Shown here: positions 1-9,952 of the stretch, piece after piece | Layout: the number at the start of each line of letters is the position of its first letter | How positions within the stretch are numbered: position 1 is the first letter of the stretch | Assembly: GCA_002102555.1 (NCBI GenBank) | Contig: MCFL01000169.1 | Coordinates: 1 to 53,270 of the forward strand | DNA: 53,270 nucleotides | Direction: 5' to 3' | Source: Catenaria anguillulae PL171 | Taxonomy: Eukaryota; Blastocladiomycota; Blastocladiomycetes; Blastocladiales; Catenariaceae | The notes under the pieces: model-generated | The model's database searches: none | What the model was told of the DNA's origin: nothing | What the model saw: the letters and a program-made list of their open reading frames with translations, nothing else | Position numbers and translations under genes: made by a program

Positions 1-1011
1 GCTTAGCCAGCACGCCGTGAGTGCCTTTTTTTGCGCAAGGCAACGGGTCGCGAGGGCCTTGTTGGAGGCGCGGACGTGTGCGCGGGCCTGTTCGAGCAAA
101 CTGAGACAGTCATGTCAGAAAAAAGGGTGTCCACCTTCCAGAGAAACAGAGATTAAAAATGGGACAGGGGTACCCTTGGATTCGGCCTTGAATCTCATCC
201 GCCTGCTGGGAAACCTTTGCGGCCGTGTGCTTTATCGTGTACAAGCGCTGGTCCAAGGCCGTCATCTCGGCTGCATGACCAATCTTGTCGCCAGACTGCC
301 GCCAGCCGACCAACTTGACCAGCTTGGTCTTGGAGTCGTACGCAAGGACCCCGGCACACTTTGCACCGTGTAGAAGCAGCTCCACATCCGTGCTTGACAA
401 GGTGCACATGTCGACACCCATTCGCTCAAGCATTTCCTCAACTGGCATGATGGAATCAGTCAAGGACGAAACCGACTTTGCAGCGGTCGCAGCTTTAGCG
501 ACGTCGGCCTGCACACGCTCAGCAAGCACAAACACGCCGGTGGAGATGCCTTCCGCTTCGAGCGGATTGTCAATGGTACTCGACTCGCTGGCCCCCCACG
601 CCCAGCGCGCTCAATCCCCAAGATACGGCTCCCCACAGACCTGCGCCGACACCTCTTTTGGCCGCGAAAACCCTCCCATTCCCGCGAAGAAATTCATCCA
701 CACCCTGAATCATGCCTTTTCCTTCATGTCCTTCAACACGACGGGCAATCCTTGGGGCGGAATCGCGTCGGTAGTGAGTGCCGCTGGCAATGCGCGCGCG
801 TCGACCGTGTACCGGGACGCAAGCCCGAGGCCATGCTGCACGCACACAACTTGAATGGCGCGTGTCCAAAAGGCGAGCTTGGTGTCGTGCAATCCGGGTT
901 GATGGAGCGCGCATAGCGGAAGGGAGATCGCAGGGCAGCCAAGGATTCGCCAGTGGAGGGCGCGAGCGAGCGGACGAGGGATTCGGCTGTGGGAGGAGGG
1001 GGCGAGGGCAT
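1..1011 (-). CDS. CHMP7-like ESCRT-III protein, 5' part only, frame interrupted
   Basis: Pieces read in order on the minus strand resemble CHMP7: an N-terminal winged-helix-like part (LAALRSPFRYARSINPD, then HDTKLAFWTRAIQVVC), a middle part (VDEFLRGNGRVFAAKRG), and a Snf7-type helical part (TALDQRLYTIKHTAAKVSQQ). A 73-bp GT-AG intron (101-173, branch CTGAC) leads to EQARAHVRASNKALATRCLA, matching the ESCRT-III helix that carries the basic repeat. The gene runs off the left edge. CHMP7 works at endosomes and in nuclear-envelope sealing. Three one-base frame changes are needed, near 891-895, 716-720 and 592-597, all at short homopolymers; in the same stretch eS12 shows the same pattern, so base-calling error is likelier than a pseudogene. 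The start could be 1011 or an in-frame ATG at 1071. Confidence 0.55.
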
Positions 1012-1307
1012 TGCGGGTGTGATTGTCTTTGCATTGAGTATGTGCATTGAACTGTTTTGGCGTGGCAACAACGATGATCTATAGAATCCTGAGTATCTGT
1101 GGATCAGACAGTGACTGGCATGAAGCGTAGCAACGCATCACGTGGAGGATCGCCGATCCGCTCACGTTTCGTGTCGAGTGTTGATGCAAAATGTTGAGAG
1201 CCAATGGCCACCCAACCCGATTGCTGCTCCTTCCCTTCCTGGAGTTTCGTTCAGCTCACGCTTACGCTTACCCGCCCCCCAAACCCACCCAAGCTAAATC
1301 ATCAAAC
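1012..1307. promoter_or_regulatory. divergent intergenic region, CHMP7-like / eS12
   Basis: About 300 bp lie between the divergent starts of the CHMP7-like gene and eS12, so both promoters must sit here. A pyrimidine-rich stretch (around 1222-1245) precedes the eS12 ATG. I see no clear TATA box or named operator. Confidence 0.4.
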
Positions 1308-1799
1308 ATGGCTGACACTGTTGAGGTTGCCGCCGCCGAGGTCCACGTTGCGTCGACCATGACTGTGGAGGAAGCCCTCCAGGACGTGCTCAAGCGTTCC
1401 CTCATCCACGACGGCCTTGCCCGTGGTATCCGCGAGTCCGTCAAGGCTCTTGACCGTCCGTTTATCTTTGTTGCCGTTCTCTGTACTAGGCTTTGTAGCG
1501 ATCGTCTTCTAACGCTTGATCCTGCTCCATCAAACAGCCGTGAGGCCCACCTTTGCGTGCTCGCCAATCGTGCGACGAGAAGGAATACGTTCGCCTCATC
1601 GAAGCCCTTTGCGCCGAACACAACATCCGCTCATCAAGGTCGAGGACAACAAGAAGCTCGGCGAGTGGGCCGGCCTCTGCAAGATTGACCGCGACGGCAA
1701 CCCCGCAAGGTTGTCGGCGCCTCGGTCGTTGTCGTCAAGGACTGGGGAGAGGAGTCTGAGGCCCTCAACATCATTCTCGAGTACTTCAAGTCCCAATAA
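1308..1799 (+). CDS. RPS12: 40S ribosomal protein S12 (eS12), one intron, three apparent one-base deletions
   Basis: Small-subunit ribosomal protein eS12. Exon 1 (1308-1459) encodes MADTVEV... and the signature [19 protein letters not shown] 78-bp intron (1460-1537, branch CTAAC at 1509) precedes exon 2 (1538-1799), which gives [50 protein letters not shown] and the C-terminal EYFKSQ. The ATG has the context aaacATGG. To keep the conserved frame one base must be missing at about 1567 (AA-TCG), 1628 (ATCC-GCTC) and 1701-1704 (CCCC). With these restored the protein is about 138 aa, the usual length. The intron argues against a processed pseudogene. Sequence error is most likely; a decayed duplicate cannot be excluded. 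Confidence 0.85.
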
Positions 1800-2299
1800 G
1801 TGGGGATTCTCTTGTCTCCGCTCGTGCGGCGGCGCGCACATGATTGTTTCTTGTTTTCCGGTCTGCTCGTTGGCTGCTTCGGTTCCCGGGTTTTGCGTTC
1901 CCAAGGTTGACCTCGGCGCTCGGGTCGTTGTTGGTTGCGAGTGGATTGCGGTGATTGTGTGTGTCCGTCTCATTGTACTCTTTTGAATACATGTTGTGGT
2001 CCTTGTGGCATACTCGTTTTCGCTTACCTTTCCTGGTCTCTCTTCATCCTGTCTGTGGTCGTTGTCTGTCATTGGCCACGGGCCGTGTGCTGCAAAAACG
2101 CTGATCCGTGGACCAGCAGCCAGCCCCTGGGCGGAGAGCAACTGTCATGGCGAGCAGGTTGTGGGCGGCTGCCGAACAAATCAGCCAAACGAAGACGAAT
2201 GATTTATTCAAGTCAATACTTACGATGAGAAGCAAAATCATGATAATAACCGCCGTCACGCAGCACATTTCGCTGCCATTTGCAAGCAAGCACGTTTTT

Positions 2300-5200
2300 T
2301 CACTTCCGCTTGGGAAGCGATTCTGGCGGCGTCCACAAGCCAAACACCTGCAGTGCAATCGCCATCCACTCTGCTTCGCCCGCCGCGTCCTTGCCTGAGA
2401 AATGCCCGCCAGAATACACTCGCACGAGCACGGGCCGGTCCTTTGTGATGTCTGTCGTCTCGCGACACTTTGCCTTGTTTGAAGGATTGATTGCATCGCG
2501 TACTTGCAAGCCACCGTGTGGGTGGGAAACGACGCGCTTGGCCGCCGAAGAGGCCCATTCGGGGGCAATGGGATCCGAAAAGGCGCTGCTCCGCCGGCCC
2601 CCCACGTCTTGCTCGCTTCCCACTTGCTCGGCCGTAGCCACAGCACCTCTCCCGCCGCCACCGATCGTTGCCGTATTGTTGCTCACCGCGACCGCCCCAA
2701 ACGCGAGCGCCTGCACATGCCGCATCCTGGCGGCCCACCGGACCGGCTCTGAATACGGTACGCGAGCGTCGTTCTTGCCCGTCGTCACCACAACAGCCGG
2801 CCAAGGCATGGTCGGGTCGTCATCCGCATTGTCGTCCAAGGTGCGATTCGCAACCGTGCCCCAACACGCGCCCCTATCCAAGTCCACATTCAACCGGTCG
2901 TACGGCGACAAGTTTGCCAAGTACGCGAGCTCGGTCGCATTGCGCGGATCGCCCCACTCGCGATGCTCGTACGTTGTCCACGGCACGCTCACATCAGCCA
3001 TGTCGGCGACAAGGTCAATGAACGGGACCTGGGCAATGACGAGCGCGAGTCCCGACCACAGCGCACGCCCATTGGTACCTGTGGCACGCTGTCCGCACGT
3101 CTGAAACGTGGCCGCCACCGCGCTGCCCACAACCAACCCTCCGGCTGACCTTCCCATGAGCGCCACTTTTTCCTTTTCCGCGACGCCGGCATTAATCAGA
3201 CCGGCAATCGCGCGCTCCACGTCTACCATGGTATTGGCCTTGTGCATTCTCGCGCCCGCATGATACCAAGCGGGTCCCAAGTCGCCATCGCCCCTCGGGT
3301 GCAACAGCGCCACCACGACGCCGCGGTCCATAAGGGCCAAAAGCCCGGGGTCGTAGCTCGCGTCGTTCATCGTTCCGTACGCGCCATATGCCGAAACGAG
3401 CGTTGGGCGCGCGGGCGTCCCGGGCGTTCGCACCCACAGCGGCGTCGACCCGTCACGCGTCTTTCCCTGCGGCACTTGTTCGCCGTCGGCGTACCGCCAC
3501 GCGAGATCCACGGGCACGTAGTCGCCGCCGGCGGGATTGGCGAAGAACGAGGATGGTGGGAGTTGGCCAGAAACAGACAGCGTTGCTGCATTGACCCATA
3601 CCCTAAACCTTGCGTACCGTGTTGGATCAATGGCGCTGGCCTGCTCGGCAACCACTGGTACGACACCGCCACCCGCCAAGTCGAGCTCCCACATGGCCTG
3701 CGGCTGAACCAACGACGAGTTTGAAAATTCGATGGCAGACGCGTCAAACCGGCGGTACACGCGCGAGCTTGGGTCGCCAATATCGCTCGCGAAACCTGGC
3801 GTGACCGAGTAAAAGGCAAGCGAGTCCCATTCGCCCAGCCGTTTCCAAGAAGGATCAGAAACACCGAGACCAATGGCGCGCCACCGGATTTCACGCCGGC
3901 CGTTGGTCCGCACCCATAGCACGAGATACTTCTGCAACACCTCCATCTTTTCAACAAAGATGCCGGGCGAGTGCGCCCAGATCCGCTCGGCATTCGCCAG
4001 CTGCGCGCGCGTCACATTGGTTGGGAACCGGGTATCGTAGGGCAGCCGCACGACTTCAAACATGTTGAGCTTTGGTGCCACGCGGTCGGGCAATGCCTCG
4101 TTTGTGCGCACGTACAAGAATCCTTGATGATGCTCGACTTCGGAAATGCCATACTCGTCTGCATCGTCGTCGCCGACTGTGGCCGTCAAAGACGACATTT
4201 GATCGGGCGTCCAATCTGCTGCGCCCATGGCTTCAGCGCTCACCACCCTAGGCCGCTGGCTAATCTGCCCGGCGCTCTGCAACACGAGCATGCTGCCATC
4301 CGCGCTTGCGCCCACGTTCAACGTACGCTCTGGCCTCTCCTCCCAGTATACTTGAACCATGGTCGTTGTCGGCGCCGCGCCGCCGGCACCCTCGACCGCA
4401 ATCCTGACAGCGCCCCGAGGCACGCCCAATGCATCCACCACACTTGCTACCAGCACGGAATTGCTGACCCACCGCGCCGTATAATACGCGTCTTTTGCGG
4501 CCAACCCCGTGCCCACGCGCCGCTGATGCACCACGTCCCACACATAGACATCAAACCGTTCATTGCCGCTGCGATCCACGGCCAATGCCAAATGCGACCC
4601 GTCGGGACTCACCTCAAAAAACCCAATGGCAGGCAATTCGTCATTCAACCGGAGACGGAGCAATGCGCGCAAATACACAATCTTTTCCGCGGCATCTGTG
4701 GCCAGCGCCTCGCGCACGGGTGCACGGACATAAGCGGCCAAATCCGCCCGCAGTGCGTAATACATGCCATCCGTGTGGCGCCAATGCTCGAGCGGGGGCT
4801 TCCCGCCGCCCGCACTGGACGCACCACGTGCATTGATTTCGCTGACAAGCTCGCTTCTCAGCGATGCCAGGTCGGCAGTCATGCCGTCAAAGTAAGTGTT
4901 TTCCCTGGCCACGTGCGCGTCCAACAAGGCCGTGCCGGCAATCATCTCGGCCCACGGGTCGGGTGGCAGCGGCGCGGGCAAGTCGGGCAAGTACCGAGGC
5001 TGTGCCGTTGCGTTTCGCGGGGCAACGGGAATGCAATGTGCCACGACGAGGCGGTTGTGAATCTTGCGCAACGTGAACGACAGCGTCACGCCAACAATGA
5101 GTGCGCCCGTCAGCACAAACAGCAGCACGCGAGGTGGGAGCCACCAAGGCAAGTACGATGCGAGGCGCGAGTACCCTGGAGGGTTGGCCAGTAGTTCATC

Positions 5201-5815
5201 CGGGTCAATGACGCGATCGGGCAGCCGCCCGCCGTGCGCGTACGCGCCCGTCGAGTGCAACGACGAGTAGCGTGGCCGGCGCGACGCGCTTGTGGAGGGC
5301 GACGACCGGAAACGTGACGAGGTCGAGTGCGACGTGAGCCCGTGCCGGTCGTCGTCATCGCTTTCTTCGTCGTAATCGTCATCGGCGTCGTCGTCGTTGT
5401 AGTCGACATGGTCTTTGCCAAAAGTCACGGTTTGGCCGCCGCCGCCCTTGGAGATGTTATCTTGGGAATGCGTCACGAGCGCCGCGTCCGCTTTGACGGC
5501 CGCCGACTTTTGCGCGACTGGTGGGGCCGTGCTGATCGGGGACGGGCGCTTGGACAGGTCATCACCTGGTGGAAGCAAGTTTGCCTGATGCTGCTGCCGA
5601 GGCTGCTGTTGCTGTCGCGGAGGCGACGCTTGCAGTGGAATGGACTCGCCCTGCCCTCCACGATGCCCTGCCGGCGGTGATGAAAAGGGTGCCGTGGTCG
5701 TCGACGTGATGGGGTTGACGGGGCGGATGCCACCGGGCATAAGTGGGGCATTGGGGTCGCGCGAGGGCGACGGCGATGCCGACCGGATGTAGGTTGCTTT
5801 GACTTTTGGCGGCAT
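2300..5815 (-). CDS. type II membrane-anchored oligopeptidase B-like serine peptidase (S9A)
   Basis: Prolyl oligopeptidase family, closest in motifs to oligopeptidase B, which cleaves after basic residues in short peptides. The model uses the ATG at 5815 (1,171 aa); an in-frame ATG at 5869 would add 18 residues. Order: a Ser/Pro/Gln-rich and acidic cytosolic tail of about 225 residues, one hydrophobic segment (PRVLLFVLTGALIVGVTLSF, about residues 228-249), a propeller-like region, then the alpha/beta hydrolase domain with AYGAYGTMNDASYDPG and LHPRGDGDLG. Catalytic residues: Ser in MGRSAGG (about 890), Asp in TTGKNDARVPYSEP (about 1016), His in YSGGHFSG (about 1138). Roughly 80 residues of low complexity sit between Asp and His where the family has only a short loop. 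Topology resembles fungal dipeptidyl aminopeptidases, but the catalytic motifs are S9A. It is intact over 3.5 kb, unlike the genes to its left. Confidence 0.88.
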   Translation of the reverse strand: MPPKVKATYIRSASPSPSRDPNAPLMPGGIRPVNPITSTTTAPFSSPPAGHRGGQGESIPLQASPPRQQQQPRQQHQANLLPPGDDLSKRPSPISTAPPVAQKSAAVKADAALVTHSQDNISKGGGGQTVTFGKDHVDYNDDDADDDYDEESDDDDRHGLTSHSTSSRFRSSPSTSASRRPRYSSLHSTGAYAHGGRLPDRVIDPDELLANPPGYSRLASYLPWWLPPRVLLFVLTGALIVGVTLSFTLRKIHNRLVVAHCIPVAPRNATAQPRYLPDLPAPLPPDPWAEMIAGTALLDAHVARENTYFDGMTADLASLRSELVSEINARGASSAGGGKPPLEHWRHTDGMYYALRADLAAYVRAPVREALATDAAEKIVYLRALLRLRLNDELPAIGFFEVSPDGSHLALAVDRSGNERFDVYVWDVVHQRRVGTGLAAKDAYYTARWVSNSVLVASVVDALGVPRGAVRIAVEGAGGAAPTTTMVQVYWEERPERTLNVGASADGSMLVLQSAGQISQRPRVVSAEAMGAADWTPDQMSSLTATVGDDDADEYGISEVEHHQGFLYVRTNEALPDRVAPKLNMFEVVRLPYDTRFPTNVTRAQLANAERIWAHSPGIFVEKMEVLQKYLVLWVRTNGRREIRWRAIGLGVSDPSWKRLGEWDSLAFYSVTPGFASDIGDPSSRVYRRFDASAIEFSNSSLVQPQAMWELDLAGGGVVPVVAEQASAIDPTRYARFRVWVNAATLSVSGQLPPSSFFANPAGGDYVPVDLAWRYADGEQVPQGKTRDGSTPLWVRTPGTPARPTLVSAYGAYGTMNDASYDPGLLALMDRGVVVALLHPRGDGDLGPAWYHAGARMHKANTMVDVERAIAGLINAGVAEKEKVALMGRSAGGLVVGSAVAATFQTCGQRATGTNGRALWSGLALVIAQVPFIDLVADMADVSVPWTTYEHREWGDPRNATELAYLANLSPYDRLNVDLDRGACWGTVANRTLDDNADDDPTMPWPAVVVTTGKNDARVPYSEPVRWAARMRHVQALAFGAVAVSNNTATIGGGGRGAVATAEQVGSEQDVGGRRSSAFSDPIAPEWASSAAKRVVSHPHGGLQVRDAINPSNKAKCRETTDITKDRPVLVRVYSGGHFSGKDAAGEAEWMAIALQVFGLWTPPESLPKRK

Positions 5816-5995
5816 GTTTTTGTTGATTTCTATTATGCAATGCTTGCGAACGACGATCTCGTTTCGCATTCACAAATCCACTGCACTGTTCGTATGTCCA
5901 GTGCCGAGTGGCGACGCGTCACAAGCGGCCCTGAGGATTTAGGTTTAGGTTAAACATTTACCGATTTCATTTTCGAAAAGGAGACTGATATTTCA

Positions 5996-6664
5996 TTAGG
6001 ACGATTCCTTCTTCAAATCCCACCACAACTGGCCCGCGGCATTGACCAGCAACATGCGCGAATACAGCTTGTGAAACTCGACCACAATCCAGGGCATCTC
6101 GGCCACCGACTTGCCCGTCCTGCTCGAGTCGAGCGACGACCCAAACATCAACCGGACCTTTGTCTTGTCCTCGACGGGTTCCACCTTCAACCACGTCGCG
6201 CCAATGCCAAGTGGGTCATCATAGGTCATGATCACCTCGCCGCTTTGCATCTTTGCGTCGCGGACCAACCCGTTCACGGTCCAAAATGCGCTCACGGGCT
6301 GGCCAACCTTGAAGTGTGCCATCGACCCGGGGAGTGGGTATGGCTGCACCTCATCTTTGCGGCCCGGCTCGGCAGCACCCGCGGCAAACAGCAGTTTGCG
6401 CTCGATAAAGAACAGCAAGCACCGCTCAAACGCAGAAGCAAATGCATCAATGGTCGGCACACGCGCTGGCGATGATGAAGAAGAGGAGGGCAGCGGCATG
6501 TGCAATTGGAAGGCGTCGGCGTAGGACGTGGCAGCACGGTCGGATGCCAGGAGCGAGTCTTTTGGGATGTTGGGTACTTGGGGCGTGGCCTTGGTGACGG
6601 TAACGAGCGACAGTGTGGTGGCGACGGTGGTACCGAGAAGCAGGCGGCGGGCAAGGGTGGCCAT
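5996..6664 (-). CDS. uncharacterised protein, paralogue of the gene at 43454-44350 (DUF2867-like?)
   Basis: A 222-residue protein starting MATLARRLLLG with an N-terminal hydrophobic segment that could be a signal anchor or targeting sequence. The rest shares a block pattern with the gene at 43454-44350: IDAFASAFERCLL..IER, a GQPVSAFWTV block, WLKVEP, FGSSLDSS, and a C-terminal LYSRMLLVNAAGQLWWDL. The order (ADAF, an aromatic/hydrophobic helix, a central beta region, a final hydrophobic helix) recalls bacterial DUF2867 / SRPBCC-like proteins, but this is from memory and weak. No catalytic residues can be named. ATG context is ccATGg. The copy here is shorter than its paralogue and lacks that one's long C-terminal extension and serine-rich insert. 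Confidence 0.7.
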   Translation of the reverse strand: MATLARRLLLGTTVATTLSLVTVTKATPQVPNIPKDSLLASDRAATSYADAFQLHMPLPSSSSSSPARVPTIDAFASAFERCLLFFIERKLLFAAGAAEPGRKDEVQPYPLPGSMAHFKVGQPVSAFWTVNGLVRDAKMQSGEVIMTYDDPLGIGATWLKVEPVEDKTKVRLMFGSSLDSSRTGKSVAEMPWIVVEFHKLYSRMLLVNAAGQLWWDLKKESS

Positions 6665-6784
6665 GGTTTGGTTCTGGTTGGAAATGCTATGGATGTCTTT
6701 GGTGAGGGTGTTGCATGAATGTTAATTGCTCATACTTGTGTTCCCATTACGAAATTCAAAGGGATTTCGCGCCTTTTTGAGGAT

Positions 6785-6870
6785 GCTGGTATACGAAATG
6801 ACGTGTGTTGAAGCCCCGCATCCTTCCGTGATGATTCAGGAGCGAGAGTCGGAAACCATCGTATACCAGC
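6785..6870. repeat. 12-bp perfect inverted repeat with 62-nt loop
   Basis: gctggtatacga (6785-6796) is exactly mirrored by tcgtataccagc (6859-6870). The arms lie in a stretch without an assigned gene, upstream of the 5996-6664 gene. It could be a hairpin, a binding site pair or chance; nothing else supports a mobile element (no visible target-site duplication). Confidence 0.4.
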
Positions 6871-8438
6871 GTGCCGTTCGAGGCGGCGCGGGCACGGGAT
6901 GCTCCGGGGGGAGCCCATCTTTAGCCACGACGGGGCCGAGTCCTCTCATGCCCACGGCTATGTCGTCGCAATCGACTACGCAATCGCCCGACTCAACGCC
7001 CGACTCTGGTGGACCAGTCATGTCTCACGCTGAGGCATCAATGGAACGAAAGGATCGTTTTTCCGTGGCACCCCGACATCCTCATCGACTCTACGAGCAC
7101 CAGCTCAATAAATGCTGCATTGACATATCAGAAATACACTTGATGAAATTGCTGTGACCGAGTGCTATTGCCACCCGCAACACCCACCTATTCCTTGCTC
7201 TGTCCTGCCCCACCCACCGCCGCATCGAGTTCGTCCCGCACCCCTCGTCGACCATCGATCTTGCCCTTCCACTACCCTTCGAGAGCAGCCAAGTCCCAGA
7301 TGGCGATCGAGTACGGCTGCACCTGCGAGCTCGACCTCTCACTCTGCAGTCCGTCTTTGCGCTCTTGAAGCTCGCCCACTTAAATTCCCACTCCTGCTTA
7401 CAAGTGCAACCGCATTTGGCAAGTATTCGACCTTCTCCCAGAAGTAATATGTACCAGTCCTCGTCACCCGCGTCATCGAGGGTCACATGGAAGACCTCTC
7501 GCACCTATCATCCGTCTACCCGCAACTCGAGGCCGACCTCACATCGTCCACGGTCCCCGGCGATTTGCTCCAATGAACGTGGCCCAATATCCAACCGCCA
7601 TGTGGACCCCGAGCTTGCCAATTTGCGTCGCGCACGAGACTACAACGTGAAATACCTGACCGTGGTTGGCGGCGGATTCATGCCAAGGATTTGCCATGGC
7701 CGTCCCCGTATTGCACGCCCTGCTCGTCATCACGAGCCGCATCTTTGACTTGCGTTCGTGCAATTGGGCATCGAGTTTCCCTGGATCGAATGGTGAGCCG
7801 TGGTATCTCATGGCACAGACGGCCGCGTACAAAGTCACCTCATGTGGCATGTGTCGGAACGCATGATTGACGCTTGGAATGGCGTGCTCAGGCATGTACT
7901 ACTTGGCACACAAGGGCAGAGTCCGGAGCATGTGGGGCGAGTTTTGGTGAGCGGCCGGCGGAAACCTTGGCCGATTGCACGTAGGTTGTGTCAATACATT
8001 GCACCTCTTGACTTGGCCTTCTGCTGACACTCTCTGCATGCAGACATCAAGTGTATTCCATTTGCAAGGAATCCAGTGAACCCAGACCCGGCCACCCATT
8101 TCTCATTCTTCACGCACGAATATGCCAACATTAAAAATGTCCGAGGCGACGCGCCTTCCCATGGGTCGTCGTCGCCACGGCCGCCGTCGCCTTCATCGGC
8201 AACTGCATCTGAATCTTCTGGCGGGTGGTCCGAGCCACACCAAGAGTCGTGGTGATCGAATCAAGTGCCTCTGTTTCACATATACCCAATAATCCCATCT
8301 TTCCTCATTCGCTCTTTGTTTTGTTGCTTTTTGCGATCCATTTCATCTTTTGTTCCTTCTCTACATAGTCGAGAGGTGCATACTCCATATCCCTTTCTTG
8401 TTTTGGTCGCATCGGGTTGGTCACGATTGCAACTTGTG
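6871..8438. other. 1.6-kb stretch with coding-like fragments but no assignable gene
   Basis: Several short plus-strand reading segments look protein-like but lie in different frames: SHAHGYVVAIDYAIARLNA (near 6950), VLVTRVIEGHMEDLSHLSS (near 7455), RHVDPELANLRRARDYNVK (near 7600), MYYLAHKGRVRSMWGEFW (near 7890), and a possible last exon starting DIKCIPFARNPVNPDPATHF (8043) and ending at a stop at 8252-8254. A plausible intron with CTGAC branch ends at AG 8042. The VLVTRV to RDYNVK segments loosely follow the spacing of Mediator subunit 10, but I would not call it. This may be one spliced gene with the small-indel errors seen at the left end, or a decayed gene. Confidence 0.3.
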
Positions 8439-9691
8439 TTACCCCTGATTGATCCACAACAACACCCCAACCCCAAAATTGACCACCAACCCCAACACGC
8501 CACCCACCACGACCCTGCGATCCAACCTGGCGACTTCCTTGACTCCCAGCACCATGGGCACCCCCAGAAAATAACCCAAGGCGGCGCCCTTGACGAGTGC
8601 CTTGACTGTGGACTGTTCCGTGGACGCGACTTGTGCCTGATCGTTTGAGTGGTCGCCCGCAACCCAAGCGTCTTCGAGCCTGAGCCGATCGGGTTCTGCG
8701 GCCGACGCGGTGCCGCGTGCTTGGTGGAAAGTGCGGCGGAACGCTTGGATGTCGTCTGGGGAGAAGCCTTGGGTGAGCAGCGCGTCAAACCCGCGCGGCG
8801 TCTATAGTCAGACCGACGCGCAATTGAGGGAGGACCCAGGAGTTAGTGCAAGGAAACAAACGAAAGCCAAGAAGGCAGGGTCAGATTGGTCAAAACGTGA
8901 ATGCGCACATTGGATGATGATGCTGAAGGAGTTGCAGGTTGCGATTCGGATGGCACATCGGCATCGGGCATTGCTTCCGAGATCGAGCACAGGACAACAA
9001 TGGTTTCGATGAGGTTGGCCGAGTCGGGAGATACACGAGGGGATGAAGACGCAGGCAAGTGCTTGGATGGCGATGCAGGAACCGATGCGGATGGGGCGTG
9101 CAAGAGCAGCGGTAATCGCTCGTTGTCGGGACGTGGAGACACGCCGCCACCGCCCGTTGTAGATTGAGTGGGTGGTGAATGCGAGTCGGGATGCAGAGGA
9201 GTGTTCTCGTCGTCATGCTCGATTGGTTCGTCGTCATCGTCTTCGAGTGAGAAGAGAGCCGCAGGTTGTGGTTCGAGTTGGGGTGGCGGTATGGGTGTAG
9301 ATGCAGGTATAGGCTGAGTGGTAGAAGGCAGAGTGATGGCTTGCGAAGAGACCATGGGTGAATGTGTGACGAGCAATTGGCGCTTGAGATGGGCCAGCGG
9401 CTGCGTGTCCACGACGAGGACGGATCCGGCGTGAAGTAGCTTGAAGCGGACGCGGTCGAGTGGGATAAGCGGTGTGGTCACTTGCGATGAAGAAGCGTAT
9501 TGGGAGCGAATGGCGGCGAGCAGGTCGGCCATCGAGTGTTGGTGCCATTGGCACACAAACACAGACTGGGACCCCGTCGTGAACTTGACAATGACTTGGA
9601 CACTGCTGCTGCCGACATTCTTGGTTGTCGAGGAATTGGAAGCACCGTCACCGTTGGCACTGGCGGAATGGAGAAGACTGGGAGGATCCAT
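8439..9691 (-). CDS. dsc3: Dsc E3 ligase complex subunit 3-like protein
   Basis: Subunit of the fungal Golgi/endosomal Dsc ubiquitin ligase, which acts on membrane proteins (SREBP processing, orphan protein removal). Exon 1 (9691-8897) opens with MDPPSLLHS and a ubiquitin-like domain (VQVIVKFTTG, then RVRFKLLHAGSVL), followed by an acidic, Ser/Pro-rich linker and VVLCSISEAM. A 95-bp intron (8802-8896) joins NVRIH to TPRGFDALLTQGFSPDDIQA, the hallmark of the Dsc3 C-terminal domain, then RLEDAWVAGD. Two hydrophobic segments follow (VKALVKGAALGYFLGVPMVL and VVVGGVLGLVVNFGVGVLLW), ending at TAA 8439-8441. Spliced length is 385 aa, within the family's range. Animal TMUB1/2 share the Ubl-plus-membrane layout, but the RGFD..L..GFS block points to Dsc3. 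Confidence 0.85.
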
Positions 9692-9952
9692 GATGACTTG
9701 ATTGTGTGCTTAACTGTTGCATCGACCTTTGGTTGCTATTCATCTCATTCAATCCATCAATAACGTCGAACGTCGACTTTCGAGCCAAATGGTGTGTTGT
9801 TGGCCGTTATATACTACGTATTCGGCCATCGCAGAGGATCACGTGCCGACATATCCGCTCATACGCTGACGTCCGATTCCCACACACGGCAGCCTACAGT
9901 CAAGAACGATTCAATGTCATAGACTCGACGCAATCCATCCGTCCGCCAAGTC
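9692..9952. promoter_or_regulatory. divergent promoter region, dsc3 / TBC1D31-like
   Basis: Only 261 bp separate the two divergent start codons, so the promoters overlap. Both A/T-rich and direct ATG-proximal stretches occur, but no specific site can be named. The short spacing also means no WD40 domain can be encoded immediately upstream of the TBC gene. Confidence 0.4.

Noticed and set aside
3971-5194. 407-codon open frame on the plus strand
   Set aside because: It is antisense to the oligopeptidase gene, His/Arg/Cys-rich with no domain; a codon-bias shadow.
7450-7650. Mediator subunit 10 gene
   Set aside because: Spacing of a few blocks fits Med10 loosely, but identity is low, frames change and the downstream pieces do not belong to Med10.
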